Assembly: GCF_019049285.1 (NCBI RefSeq) | Contig: NZ_JAGMUL010000032.1 | Span: 1-64,000 of the forward strand | DNA: 64,000 bases | Direction: 5' to 3' | DNA from: Streptomyces sp. AC550_RSS872 | GTDB taxonomy: Bacteria > Actinomycetota > Actinomycetes > Streptomycetales > Streptomycetaceae | Shown: piece after piece, positions 11,223 through 19,978 of the stretch | Layout: every line of letters begins with the position of its first letter | How positions within the stretch are numbered: position 1 is the stretch's first letter | The notes under the pieces: generated by a model | The model's database searches: none | What the model was told of the DNA's origin: nothing | What the model saw: only the letters and a program-made list of their open reading frames with translations | Program-made: the position numbers and the translations under genes

Positions 11223-12338
11223 ATGTACAAGATCTTCTTCAATCTGGTCTTCAAGCGGATGGACCCGGAGCAGGCTCACTACCTGGCCTTCCGCTGGATC
11301 CGGCTCGCCGTCCGCATCCCCGTGCTGCGCACGTTCATCGCCGCCGCCCTCGCGCCCCGGTACGAGGAACTGCGGACCGAGGCCTTCGGGCTGCGCATGC
11401 ACGGCCCCTTCGGACTCGCCGCCGGCTTCGACAAGAACGCGGTCGCGATCGACGGCATGTCGATGCTGGGCTTCGACCACGTCGAGATCGGCACGGTCAC
11501 GGGGGAGGCCCAGCCGGGCAACCCCAAGAAGCGGCTGTTCCGCCTCGTGAAGGACCGGGCGCTGATCAACCGAATGGGCTTCAACAACGAGGGCTCGCTG
11601 GCCGTGGCTGCCCGTCTGGCGGCCCGTGAGCCGGTCTTCAGGACCGTCGTGGGCGTCAACATCGGCAAGACCAAGGTCGTCCCGGAGGCGGAGGCCGCCG
11701 GGGACTACGTGAAGTCGACGGAGCGGCTGGCGCCGTACGCCGACTACCTGGTGGTCAACGTCTCCTCGCCCAACACGCCCGGCCTGCGCAACCTCCAGGC
11801 CACCGAGTCGCTGCGCCCGCTGCTGACCGCTGTCCGCGAGGCCGCCGACCGCACGGTGACCAGCCGCCGCGTGCCGCTGGTGGTGAAGATCGCGCCGGAC
11901 CTCGCCGACGAGGACGTCGACGCGGTCGCCGACCTGGCCGTCGAGCTGGGTCTCGACGGGATCATCGCCACGAACACCACCATCGCGCGCGAGGGCCTCG
12001 GTTTGAAATCCGAACCCTCCCTGGTCGAGGAGATCGGCGGGCTCTCCGGCGCTCCGCTGAAGGCGCGTTCCCTGGAGGTGCTGCGGCGCCTGTACGCGCG
12101 CGTGGGCGACCGCATCGCCCTCGTGGGCGTCGGCGGCGTCGAGAACGCAGAGGACGCCTGGCAGCGCATCCTGGCCGGCGCCACGCTGGTCCAGGGCTAC
12201 AGCGCCTTCATCTATGAGGGGCCCTTCTGGGGCCGTGCCATCCATAAAGGGCTCGCCGCACGCCTGCGGACCAGCCCGTACGACACCCTCGCCGACGCGG
12301 TCGGCGCCGACGTCAGGAAGGCGAAGGAAGCCGCATGA
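11223..12338 (+). CDS. pyrD: dihydroorotate dehydrogenase (quinone), class 2
   Basis: PyrD oxidises dihydroorotate to orotate with FMN and passes electrons to the quinone pool. The 371-residue length and N-terminal helical extension (about 1-45, KIFFNLVFKRMDPEQAHYLAF) are those of the membrane-associated class 2 enzymes. Motifs include GLAAGFDKNAVAIDG (FMN/substrate), NVSSPNTPGLRNLQ with the catalytic Ser, and GVGGVENAEDAWQRI near the C-terminus. A GAGGGA ribosome binding site precedes ATG 11223. The stop overlaps the pyrF start by four bases. Confidence 0.97.
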   Translation: MYKIFFNLVFKRMDPEQAHYLAFRWIRLAVRIPVLRTFIAAALAPRYEELRTEAFGLRMHGPFGLAAGFDKNAVAIDGMSMLGFDHVEIGTVTGEAQPGNPKKRLFRLVKDRALINRMGFNNEGSLAVAARLAAREPVFRTVVGVNIGKTKVVPEAEAAGDYVKSTERLAPYADYLVVNVSSPNTPGLRNLQATESLRPLLTAVREAADRTVTSRRVPLVVKIAPDLADEDVDAVADLAVELGLDGIIATNTTIAREGLGLKSEPSLVEEIGGLSGAPLKARSLEVLRRLYARVGDRIALVGVGGVENAEDAWQRILAGATLVQGYSAFIYEGPFWGRAIHKGLAARLRTSPYDTLADAVGADVRKAKEAA

Positions 12339-13180
12339 CTGTCCTGGAACCCTTTGGTGCCCGCCTCCGCCGCGCGATGGACGAGCGTGGCCCCCTGTGC
12401 GTCGGCATCGACCCGCACGCGTCCCTGCTCTCCGAGTGGGGCCTGAACGACGATGTGGCCGGCCTGGAGCGGTTCAGCCGCACGGTCGTCGAGGCGATGG
12501 CCGACCGGGTGGCCGTGCTCAAGCCGCAGAGCGCGTTCTTCGAGCGCTTCGGCTCGCGCGGCGTCGCCGTCCTGGAGAAGTCGGTCGAGGAGGCGCGGGC
12601 GGCCGGCGCGCTGGTGGTGATGGACGCCAAGCGCGGCGACATCGGCTCGACCATGGCCGCCTACGCCGAGTCCTTCCTCCGCGAGGACTCGCCCCTCTTC
12701 TCCGACGCGCTGACCGTCTCGCCCTACCTCGGCTACGGCTCGCTCTCGCCCGCCGTCGCGCTGGCCCGGGAGAGCGGCACCGGTCTGTTCGTGCTCGCGC
12801 TGACCTCCAACCCGGAGGGTGGGGAGGTCCAGCACGCGGTCCGCGCGGACGGCCGTACCGTCGGCGCGACGATGCTGGCGCACCTGGCTGCCGAGAACGT
12901 GGGGGAGGAGCCGCTGGGCTCCTTCGGGGCGGTCGTCGGTGCCACGCTCGGCGACCTGTCGTCGTACGAACTCGACATCAACGGTCCGCTGCTCGCCCCC
13001 GGCATCGGGGCACAGGGGGCCACGCCGGCGGATCTTCCTCGCGTCTTCGGCGGCGCCGCGCGCAACGTCGTACCGAACGTCAGCCGGGGTGTGCTGCGGC
13101 ACGGCCCCGATGTCGTCGCGCTGCGTGACGCCGCGTCACGCTTCGCCGAGGAGGTCAGAGTCGCTGTGTCGGGTGTCTGA
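12335..13180 (+). CDS. pyrF: orotidine-5'-phosphate decarboxylase (type 2)
   Basis: PyrF decarboxylates OMP to UMP, the last step of de novo synthesis. The 281-residue protein is the long type 2 form. The catalytic Lys-Asp array is in MDAKRGDIGSTMAAYAESF (about 96-114), and the phosphate-binding end includes PGIGAQGATPAD. It overlaps pyrD by ATGA. With pyrR, pyrB, pyrC, carA, carB and pyrD it completes the pathway here except for pyrE, which is not in the window. Confidence 0.97.
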   Translation: MTVLEPFGARLRRAMDERGPLCVGIDPHASLLSEWGLNDDVAGLERFSRTVVEAMADRVAVLKPQSAFFERFGSRGVAVLEKSVEEARAAGALVVMDAKRGDIGSTMAAYAESFLREDSPLFSDALTVSPYLGYGSLSPAVALARESGTGLFVLALTSNPEGGEVQHAVRADGRTVGATMLAHLAAENVGEEPLGSFGAVVGATLGDLSSYELDINGPLLAPGIGAQGATPADLPRVFGGAARNVVPNVSRGVLRHGPDVVALRDAASRFAEEVRVAVSGV

Positions 13181-13479
13181 CTGCCGTCAGGGGCGTTCGA
13201 GCCGCTCGGTGAATCCTCCGATGAGTGCTTCGGTGAGTGACTCGAGGCCGACTTGAGTCTGAATACATCCTCAAATCCAGGGCATTATGTCCTAAATGTC
13301 CGGCCTGACGGAGGCTGACCAGGACTTTTCCGCTGTTCTCGCTGACTCTGGCGGACTTGGCCGCTAGTCTCCGACGAGAGTCAACGGGCAAGCGTGTTGC
13401 TCGTGGCTCCCCAGGTGTGGGGCGACTAGGTTCCTCACCGGTCCGTATCCGACAGTTCAACATCCGAGGTGACGTAGGC
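13181..13479 (+). other. promoter region of the sIHF gene
   Basis: These 299 bases hold no gene I can support. Positions 13250-13310 are clearly more AT-rich than the surroundings (TTGAGTCTGAATACATCC and CATTATGTCCTAAATG), and TAGTCT at 13364 resembles a Streptomyces -10 box. This region most likely carries the promoters for the highly expressed sIHF gene. I cannot assign a start site. Confidence 0.4.
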
Positions 13480-13803
13480 GTGGCTCTTCCGCCCCTTACC
13501 CCTGAACAGCGCGCAGCCGCGCTCGAAAAGGCCGCCGCGGCTCGCCGGGAGCGGGCCGAGGTCAAGAATCGACTCAAGCACTCCGGCGCCTCCCTTCACG
13601 AGGTCATCAAGCAGGGCCAGGAGAACGACGTCATCGGCAAGATGAAGGTCTCCGCCCTGCTCGAGTCCCTGCCGGGCGTGGGCAAGGTCCGCGCCAAGCA
13701 GATCATGGAGCGACTCGGCATCTCCGAGAGCCGCCGCGTGCGTGGCCTCGGCTCGAACCAGATCGCTTCCCTGGAGCGCGAGTTCGGCAGCACCGGCTCC
13801 TGA
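13480..13803 (+). CDS. ihf: actinobacterial integration host factor sIHF
   Basis: sIHF (mIHF family) is a small, basic nucleoid protein unrelated to HU/IHF. It binds DNA through a helix-two-turns-helix, affects topoisomerase activity and is needed for normal sporulation in Streptomyces. From the GTG at 13480 the product is 107 residues. It begins ALPPLTPEQRAAALEKAAA, with a long helix rich in Ala, Arg and Lys, then the H2TH region LLESLPGVGKVRAKQIMERLGI (about 64-85) and the C-terminal RRVRGLGSNQIASLEREF. An in-frame upstream ATG exists but would add 41 residues unlike the family. Confidence 0.95.
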   Translation: MALPPLTPEQRAAALEKAAAARRERAEVKNRLKHSGASLHEVIKQGQENDVIGKMKVSALLESLPGVGKVRAKQIMERLGISESRRVRGLGSNQIASLEREFGSTGS

Positions 13804-13849
13804 TCCGGTCACTCCGGACCGGGAGTCCCGGGCACTCCGGGATTGCTGG

Positions 13850-13855
13850 AATAAT
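13850..13855 (+). promoter_or_regulatory. candidate -10 box of a leaderless gmk transcript
   Basis: AATAAT ends six bases before the gmk ATG and no Shine-Dalgarno is visible, so the message may begin at the start codon. The spacing is the same as before the genes at 97 and 25765. Confidence 0.4.
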
Positions 13856-13861
13856 CGCTGC

Positions 13862-14419
13862 ATGAGTGAACGTCCGCGGCTGACCGTGCTCTCCGGCCCC
13901 TCCGGGGTCGGCAAGAGCACGGTCGTCGCCCATATGCGCAAGGAACACCCCGAGGTCTGGCTCTCGGTGTCGGCGACGACCCGCAAGCCCCGCCCCGGCG
14001 AGCAGCACGGAGTCCACTACTTCTTCGTCACCGACGAGGAGATGGACAAGCTGATCGCCAACGGTGAGCTGCTGGAGTGGGCCGAGTTCGCCGGCAATCG
14101 CTACGGCACGCCGCGTGCGGCCGTGCTGGAGCGGCTGGAGGCGGGGGAACCCGTCCTCCTGGAGATCGACCTCCAGGGCGCCAGGCAGGTCCGCGAGTCG
14201 ATGGCGGAGGCCCAGCTCGTGTTCCTGGCCCCTCCCTCCTGGGAGGAGCTCGTGCGCAGACTCACCGGACGTGGCACCGAGCCGCCCGCGGTGATCGAAC
14301 GCCGACTGGACGCGGCGAAGGTCGAGCTGGCCGCCGAGCCGGAGTTCGATGTGACCTTGGTCAACACCTCCGTCGAGGACGTGGCGCGCGAGCTGCTAGC
14401 CTTGATGGACGTTGTGTGA
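13862..14419 (+). CDS. gmk: guanylate kinase
   Basis: Gmk phosphorylates GMP to GDP with ATP. From ATG 13862 the product is 185 residues with the P-loop GPSGVGKST (about 13-21), the GMP-binding region SATTRKPRPGEQHGVHYFF (about 39-57) and the GTPRAAV segment. A longer in-frame version overlapping the sIHF gene adds 40 unrelated residues and is not credible. No ribosome binding site precedes the ATG, and AATAAT six bases upstream suggests a leaderless start. rpoZ follows 67 bp later. Confidence 0.96.
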   Translation: MSERPRLTVLSGPSGVGKSTVVAHMRKEHPEVWLSVSATTRKPRPGEQHGVHYFFVTDEEMDKLIANGELLEWAEFAGNRYGTPRAAVLERLEAGEPVLLEIDLQGARQVRESMAEAQLVFLAPPSWEELVRRLTGRGTEPPAVIERRLDAAKVELAAEPEFDVTLVNTSVEDVARELLALMDVV

Positions 14420-14486
14420 TCGTGCCTGATCGTTTGCAGGCTTGATCATGCACACTGATTCTTTCCCATCCATCGGAAGGTAGAGC

Positions 14487-14759
14487 GTGTCCTCTTCCAT
14501 CTCCGCGCCCGAGGGCATCATCAACCCGCCGATCGACGAGCTCCTCGAGGCCACCGACTCGAAGTACAGCCTCGTGATCTACGCGGCCAAGCGGGCCCGC
14601 CAGATCAACGCGTACTACTCGCAGCTCGGCGAGGGCCTCCTCGAGTACGTCGGTCCGCTCGTCGACACCCACGTTCACGAGAAGCCGCTCTCGATCGCCC
14701 TGCGCGAGATCAACGCGGGTCTGCTGACGTCCGAGGCCGTCGAGGGCCCGGCGCAGTAA
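14487..14759 (+). CDS. rpoZ: RNA polymerase omega subunit
   Basis: Omega helps assembly and stability of RNA polymerase, and in Streptomyces its loss affects differentiation. The 90-residue product has the family core PPIDELLEATDSKYSLVIYAAKRARQINAYY (about 12-42) and the C-terminal KPLSIALREINAG segment. The GTG start is preceded by GGAAGG. The usual gmk-rpoZ-coaBC order is kept, and a hairpin follows the stop. Confidence 0.96.
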   Translation: MSSSISAPEGIINPPIDELLEATDSKYSLVIYAAKRARQINAYYSQLGEGLLEYVGPLVDTHVHEKPLSIALREINAGLLTSEAVEGPAQ

Positions 14760-14788
14760 GTAGTATTTTCAGCTTTGAGCTGGCTTTT

Positions 14789-14823
14789 CCACAGGCCCGG
14801 CAGCGCGACTGTCGGGCCTGTGG
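14789..14823 (+). terminator. intrinsic terminator after rpoZ
   Basis: CCACAGGCCCG and its complement form 11-bp perfect arms (14789-14799 and 14813-14823) around a 13-base loop, 30 bp past the rpoZ stop. It separates gmk-rpoZ from coaBC. Confidence 0.7.
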
Positions 14824-14899
14824 TCTGCTCGGAGTGCGGGGTCGTCGCTCCCCGCTGTGATGCAGCATGGAGTCATCGGTCAACGAGTGGGGAGGCCCG

Positions 14900-16111
14900 G
14901 TGGACAAGCCGAAGGTCGTTCTGGGGGTCAGCGGCGGCATCGCCGCGTACAAGGCCTGTGAGCTGCTGCGCAGACTCACCGAGTCGGGTCACGACGTCCG
15001 CGTCGTCCCCACCGGCTCCGCCCTGCACTTCGTCGGCGCCGCCACCTGGTCCGCCCTGTCCGGCAACCCCGTCTCGACAGAGGTCTGGGACGACGTCCAC
15101 GAGGTCCCGCACGTCCGCATCGGCCAGCACGCCGACCTGGTGGTCGTCGCCCCGGCCACCGCCGACACGCTCGCCAGGGCCGCGCACGGCCTCGCCGACG
15201 ACCTGCTGACCAACACCCTGCTCACCGCCCGCTGCCCGGTGGTCTTCGCCCCCGCCATGCACACCGAGATGTGGGAGCACCCGGCCACCCAGGAGAACGT
15301 GGCGACGCTGCGCCGACGCGGCGCGATCGTCATCGAGCCCGCCGTCGGCCGCCTCACCGGCGTCGACACCGGCAAGGGCCGGCTGCCGGACCCCGCGGAG
15401 ATCTTCGAGGTCTGCCGCCGTGTGCTGGCCAGAGGCGTCACCGAGCCCGACCTCACGGGCCGGCACGTCGTCGTGAGCGCCGGCGGCACCCGCGAGCCCC
15501 TCGACCCGGTCCGCTTCCTCGGCAACCGCTCCTCCGGCAAGCAGGGCTACGCCCTCGCCCGCACCGCCGCAGCCCGGGGCGCCCGGGTGACACTGATCGC
15601 CGCCAACACCGGCATGCCCGACCCGGCCGGCGTGGACGTCGTCCAGGTCGGCACGGCCGTACAGCTGCGCGAGGCGGTCCTCAAGGCGGCGCCGGACGCC
15701 GACGCGGTGGTCATGGCGGCGGCGGTCGCGGACTTCCGCCCGGCCACGTACGCCGCCGGAAAGATCAAGAAGCAGGACGGCCGGGAGCCCGAGCCCATCA
15801 CCCTGGTGCGGAATCCGGACATCCTCGCGGAGATCTCGACCGACCGCGCCCGCCCCGGCCAGGTCGTCGTCGGCTTCGCCGCCGAGACGGACGACGTCCT
15901 CGCCAACGGCCGTAAGAAGCTGGAGCGCAAGGGGTGCGACCTCCTCGTGGTGAACGAGGTGGGCGAGCGCAAGACCTTCGGCTCCGAGGAGAACGAGGCG
16001 GTCGTCCTGGGCGCCGACGGCAGCGAGACACCCGTGCCCCACGGGCCCAAAGAGGCCCTGGCCGAAACCGTATGGGACCTGGTGGCACGCCGACTGGGTT
16101 CAAATGTTTGA
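14900..16111 (+). CDS. coaBC: bifunctional phosphopantothenoylcysteine decarboxylase / phosphopantothenate-cysteine ligase
   Basis: CoaBC (Dfp) carries out two steps of coenzyme A synthesis: CTP-dependent ligation of cysteine to phosphopantothenate, and FMN-dependent decarboxylation. From GTG 14900 the product is 403 residues. The N-terminal CoaC domain (about 1-180) starts VVLGVSGGIAAYKACELLR and has the PAMHTEMWEHPA substrate motif. The C-terminal CoaB domain (about 190-400) has SAGGTREPLDPVRFLGNRSSG and KIKKQDG. The sequence GGGGAGG precedes the GTG; an ATG 33 bases upstream is less likely. Confidence 0.95.
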   Translation: MDKPKVVLGVSGGIAAYKACELLRRLTESGHDVRVVPTGSALHFVGAATWSALSGNPVSTEVWDDVHEVPHVRIGQHADLVVVAPATADTLARAAHGLADDLLTNTLLTARCPVVFAPAMHTEMWEHPATQENVATLRRRGAIVIEPAVGRLTGVDTGKGRLPDPAEIFEVCRRVLARGVTEPDLTGRHVVVSAGGTREPLDPVRFLGNRSSGKQGYALARTAAARGARVTLIAANTGMPDPAGVDVVQVGTAVQLREAVLKAAPDADAVVMAAAVADFRPATYAAGKIKKQDGREPEPITLVRNPDILAEISTDRARPGQVVVGFAAETDDVLANGRKKLERKGCDLLVVNEVGERKTFGSEENEAVVLGADGSETPVPHGPKEALAETVWDLVARRLGSNV

Positions 16112-16342
16112 TGCGTTGTCGGCATCTCTCGAGCCTCACTCGATTCGGGTGTGGCGCCCCTGGCCAAGGGTGCGTGGGATTGGGCAGAATGCCCGTGCCG
16201 CAGGTCACAGCGCTCCCGAGAGGCGAGACAGGGGGTCGGTGGCCGAGCACGACAGATAAACTGTCCTCGGACGACGCCGGGCGCAGCCCCCGTCCCGTCC
16301 GCCCATGATCAGCCAGCAGCCGCTGCAACCCCAGGGAGCGTT

Positions 16343-17551
16343 GTGTCCCGTCGCCTGTTCACCTCGGAGTCCGTGACCGAGGGTCACCCCGACAAGATCG
16401 CTGACCAGATCAGCGACACCATTCTCGATGCGCTTCTGCGTGAGGACCCGACGTCCCGCGTCGCCGTCGAGACCCTGATCACGACCGGTCTGGTGCACGT
16501 GGCCGGAGAGGTCACGACCAAGACGTACGCGGACATCGCGACGCTGGTCCGCAACAAGATCCTCGAGATCGGCTACGACTCCTCGAAGAAGGGCTTCGAC
16601 GGCGCTTCCTGCGGTGTCTCGGTCTCGATCGGCTCGCAGTCACCGGACATCGCGCAGGGCGTGGACACGGCGTACGAGTCGCGGGTCGAGGGCGACGACG
16701 ACGAGCTGGACCGCCAGGGCGCCGGTGACCAGGGCCTGATGTTCGGCTACGCGACGGACGAGACGCCGACGCTGATGCCGCTGCCGATCTTCCTGGCGCA
16801 CCGCCTGTCCAAGCGCCTCTCCGAGGTCCGCAAGAACGGCACCATCCCCTACCTGCGCCCCGACGGCAAGACGCAGGTCACCATCGAGTACGACGGCGAC
16901 AAGGCGGTCCGCCTGGACACGGTCGTCGTCTCCTCGCAGCACGCGAGCGACATCGACCTCGACTCCCTCCTCGCACCCGACATCCGGGAGTTCGTGGTCG
17001 AGCCGGAGCTGAAGGCCCTCCTGGACGACGGCATCAAGCTCGACACCGAGAACTACCGTCTCCTGGTCAACCCCACCGGTCGCTTCGAGATCGGCGGCCC
17101 GATGGGTGACGCGGGTCTGACCGGCCGGAAGATCATCATCGACACGTACGGCGGGATGGCCCGTCACGGCGGCGGTGCCTTCTCCGGCAAGGACCCGTCC
17201 AAGGTGGACCGTTCGGCGGCGTACGCGATGCGCTGGGTCGCCAAGAACGTCGTCGCGGCCGGTCTGGCCTCCCGCTGCGAGGTGCAGGTGGCGTACGCGA
17301 TCGGCAAGGCCGAGCCGGTCGGTCTGTTCATCGAGACCTTCGGCACGGCCAAGGTCGACGCCGAGAAGATCGAGAAGGCCATCGAGCAGGTCTTCGACCT
17401 GCGTCCGGCCGCGATCATCCGTGACCTGGACCTGCTACGCCCGATCTACGCCCAGACCGCGGCCTACGGCCACTTCGGCCGTGAGCTGCCGGAGTTCACC
17501 TGGGAGCGCACGGACCGGGTGGAGGCGCTACAGAAGGCCGTGGGCCTGTAG
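16343..17551 (+). CDS. metK: S-adenosylmethionine synthetase
   Basis: MetK makes SAM from methionine and ATP. In Streptomyces its level influences antibiotic production. From GTG 16343 the product is 402 residues and starts SRRLFTSESVTEGHPDKIADQ. It has the ATP-binding GAGDQGLMFGYA motif (about 130-141) and the P-loop-like GGGAFSGKDPSKVDRSAAY (about 275-293). GGGAG lies five bases before the start. An ATG 192 bases upstream is in frame but adds residues unlike the family. The 231-bp leader shows no riboswitch I could recognise. Confidence 0.97.
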   Translation: MSRRLFTSESVTEGHPDKIADQISDTILDALLREDPTSRVAVETLITTGLVHVAGEVTTKTYADIATLVRNKILEIGYDSSKKGFDGASCGVSVSIGSQSPDIAQGVDTAYESRVEGDDDELDRQGAGDQGLMFGYATDETPTLMPLPIFLAHRLSKRLSEVRKNGTIPYLRPDGKTQVTIEYDGDKAVRLDTVVVSSQHASDIDLDSLLAPDIREFVVEPELKALLDDGIKLDTENYRLLVNPTGRFEIGGPMGDAGLTGRKIIIDTYGGMARHGGGAFSGKDPSKVDRSAAYAMRWVAKNVVAAGLASRCEVQVAYAIGKAEPVGLFIETFGTAKVDAEKIEKAIEQVFDLRPAAIIRDLDLLRPIYAQTAAYGHFGRELPEFTWERTDRVEALQKAVGL

Positions 17552-17568
17552 GCGTCCCAGCTCTGTAA

Positions 17569-17602
17569 GAGGCCCGGTCTCCCTGTGGGGAGGCCGGGCC
17601 TC
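17569..17602 (+). terminator. intrinsic terminator after metK
   Basis: The 9-bp outer arms GAGGCCCGG and CCGGGCCTC (17569-17577, 17594-17602) continue into an inner CTCCC/GGGAG stem. It lies 17 bp past the metK stop. Confidence 0.75.
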
Positions 17603-17673
17603 GGTGCGTGTGCCGCTGCCCTCTTGATCCCGGGCACCGTCGGTTGTCAGTGGCATTTGGTAAGAATGCAAGC

Positions 17674-19827
17674 GTGAGCAGCGAGAACGAGAACGGTGAG
17701 GGCGGGGCCGAGGGGGCGTCGCCCGAGCAGCTCGCGCTCATTCGGGAGAGCGTGCGGCAGGCGAAGGTGCCGCGGGCCAAGCCCAGGACCTGGCGGGGGG
17801 CCGAGCTCGCGAAGGAACTGCCGGTCGCGCGGGTCCTGGTCGACAAGGGCGTACTGCATCTCGACCGGTACTTCGACTATGCCGTGCCGGCGGAGCTCGA
17901 CGCCGACGCGCAGCCCGGGGTGCGGGTGCGGGTGCGGTTCGGCGCCGGGCGGCATCGGGTGCGGGAGGGGCGGCGTGAGGGCGGGGGGCTCATCGACGGG
18001 TTCCTGGTCGCGCGCCTCGCCGAGTCCGACTACCCCGGGCCGCTCGCGGCGCTCGCGCAGGTCGTTTCCCCTGAGCGGGTGCTGAGCGAGGAGCTGCTCG
18101 GGCTCGCACGGGCCGTGGCCGACCGGTATGCGGGCGGGCTCGCCGATGTGCTCCAGCTGGCCGTGCCGCCGCGCAGCGCACGGGCCGAGCAGCGGCCGTC
18201 ACCGGAGCCGCTGGCACCGCCCGGCAGGCCCGAGGCGGGGTCCTGGGAAAGGTACGAGCGGGGGGCCGCCTTTCTGGAGTCGCTGGCCTCCGGGGGTGCG
18301 CCGCGTGCCGTGTGGAACGCGCTGCCCGGCCCCGCCTGGAGCGAGGAGCTGGCGCGGGCCGTCGTCGCGACGCTGGCCTCCGGGCGGGGAGCGCTGGTGG
18401 TGCTGCCGGACGGGCGGGCCGTCGCGCGGGTGGATGCCGCGCTGACCTCGCTCATGGGCAAGGGACGGCATGCGGTGCTGACCGCCGACGCCGGGCCCGA
18501 GAAGCGGTATCGGGAATGGCTCGCGGTACGCCGTGGGAGCGTGCGGGCGGTCGTGGGGACTCGGGCGGCCATGTTCGCGCCCGTGCAGGACCTTGGGCTG
18601 GTCGCCCTCTGGGACGACGGCGACGACAGCCACAGCGAGCAGCATGCCCCGCAGCCCCACGCGCGCGATGTCCTGTTGCTGCGGGCGGCGCAGGACAAGT
18701 GCGCCTTTCTGCTGGGGAGTTGGAGCTGCACCGTCGAGGCCGCCCAGCTCGTGGAGAGCCGGTGGGCCCGGCCGTTGGTGGCCGGGCGGGAGCAGGTACG
18801 GAGTGCGGCTCCGCTCGTACGGACCGTGGGGGACGCGGATCTCGCGCGGGACGAGGCGGCGCGGGCCGCTCGGCTGCCTACCCTCGCCTGGCAGGCGGTG
18901 CGGGAAGGGCTGCGGCAGGGCCCGGTTCTGGTACAGGTGCCCCGGCGCGGCTACGTACCGCGGATGGCCTGCGCCAACTGCCGGGCCCCCGCTCGGTGCC
19001 GGCACTGCTCCGGGCCACTCCAGGCGCAGGGCTCCGGGGCCGACCTGCGGTGCGGGTGGTGCGGGCGCGAGGAGGGGGCGTGGCACTGTCCGGAGTGCGG
19101 TGCGTTCCGGTTGCGGGCGCAGGTGGTGGGGGCGAGGCGGACCGCCGAGGAGTTGGGGCGTGCCTTTCCCGCCGTTCCGGTGCGGACTTCCGGGCGTGAG
19201 CATGTGCTGGACACCGTGCCGGGGACTCCCTCGCTGGTGGTGAGTACGCCGGGGGCCGAGCCCGTCGCCGAGGGCGGTTATGCGGCTGCTCTGCTGCTGG
19301 ACGGCTGGGCCATGCTGGGGCGGCCCGATCTGCGGGCCGGGGAGGACGCGTTGCGCCGCTGGATCGCGGCCGCCTCGCTGGTGCGGCCGCAGAGCGCCGG
19401 GGGGACGGTGGTCGTCGTGGCCGAGCCCACGCTGCGGCCGGTGCAGGCGCTGGTGCGGTGGGACCCCGTCGGGCATGCGGTCCGGGAACTCGGGGAGCGG
19501 GCCGAGCTCGGGTTTCCGCCGGTGTCCCGGATGGCTTCCGTGGCCGGGCCCGGGGAGGCGGTCGCCGAGTTTCTCCGTACGGCCGAACTGCCGTCGGAGG
19601 CCGAGGTGTTGGGGCCCGTACCGGTGCCCGTCACGGCTGTGGGGCGACCGCGGCGCGTGGGGGCGCCGCCGCCCGGCGAGCAGTGGGACCGCGCGTTGGT
19701 GCGGGTGCCGCCCGGGAGCGGGGCCGCGTTGGCGTCCGCCTTGAAGGCCGCGCAGGCGGCGCGGATGGCGCGGGGGGGTGCGGAGGCCGGGGTGCGGGTG
19801 CGGATCGATCCGCCGGATATCGGGTGA
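17674..19827 (+). CDS. priA: primosomal protein N' homologue PriA, actinobacterial helicase-defective type
   Basis: The protein belongs to the PriA replication-restart family. It has the N-terminal DNA-binding domain with the ARVLVDKGVLHLDRYFDYAVP segment and the zinc-binding region of paired cysteines (CANC, CRHC, CGWC, CPEC at about 430-475). The helicase core is degenerate: the place of the Walker A loop reads NALPGPAW with no GKT, and the Walker B/DEEH position reads LWDDGDDS. Mycobacterial PriA proteins show the same loss, so it probably acts as a DNA-binding loader rather than a motor. From GTG 17674 it has 717 residues. A GTG-distal start 66 bases upstream is possible but lies close to the metK terminator. 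Confidence 0.9.
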   Translation: MSSENENGEGGAEGASPEQLALIRESVRQAKVPRAKPRTWRGAELAKELPVARVLVDKGVLHLDRYFDYAVPAELDADAQPGVRVRVRFGAGRHRVREGRREGGGLIDGFLVARLAESDYPGPLAALAQVVSPERVLSEELLGLARAVADRYAGGLADVLQLAVPPRSARAEQRPSPEPLAPPGRPEAGSWERYERGAAFLESLASGGAPRAVWNALPGPAWSEELARAVVATLASGRGALVVLPDGRAVARVDAALTSLMGKGRHAVLTADAGPEKRYREWLAVRRGSVRAVVGTRAAMFAPVQDLGLVALWDDGDDSHSEQHAPQPHARDVLLLRAAQDKCAFLLGSWSCTVEAAQLVESRWARPLVAGREQVRSAAPLVRTVGDADLARDEAARAARLPTLAWQAVREGLRQGPVLVQVPRRGYVPRMACANCRAPARCRHCSGPLQAQGSGADLRCGWCGREEGAWHCPECGAFRLRAQVVGARRTAEELGRAFPAVPVRTSGREHVLDTVPGTPSLVVSTPGAEPVAEGGYAAALLLDGWAMLGRPDLRAGEDALRRWIAAASLVRPQSAGGTVVVVAEPTLRPVQALVRWDPVGHAVRELGERAELGFPPVSRMASVAGPGEAVAEFLRTAELPSEAEVLGPVPVPVTAVGRPRRVGAPPPGEQWDRALVRVPPGSGAALASALKAAQAARMARGGAEAGVRVRIDPPDIG

Positions 19828-19932
19828 GGCCGGTGAGCCCTGGGTCCCGGGGTTGTGATCCGGCTGCGGTGTTCCGGAGGTTGTGAGGAGAGTGCGGCGT
19901 TCCGGAGGGCCGCCGAGCCGCTTCGGACATGC

Positions 19933-19967
19933 CTCTGCCCTCCCGGGTGCGCTTCGGGAGGGCAGAG
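19933..19967. terminator. bidirectional terminator between priA and the HTH gene
   Basis: CTCTGCCCTCCC and its perfect complement form 12-bp arms (19933-19944, 19956-19967) with an 11-base loop, between the two convergent genes. It serves both strands. Confidence 0.7.
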
Positions 19968-19978
19968 CGTGAGGGGTG

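Noticed and set aside
16091..16112. tRNA-like GGTTCAAAT sequence at the end of coaBC
   Set aside because: No cloverleaf can be formed around it, and it encodes the normal C-terminus of CoaBC.
16112..16342. Possible SAM riboswitch before metK
   Set aside because: I could not recognise the conserved core of the SAM-I/IV or other SAM classes in this leader. A covariance search would be needed to be sure.
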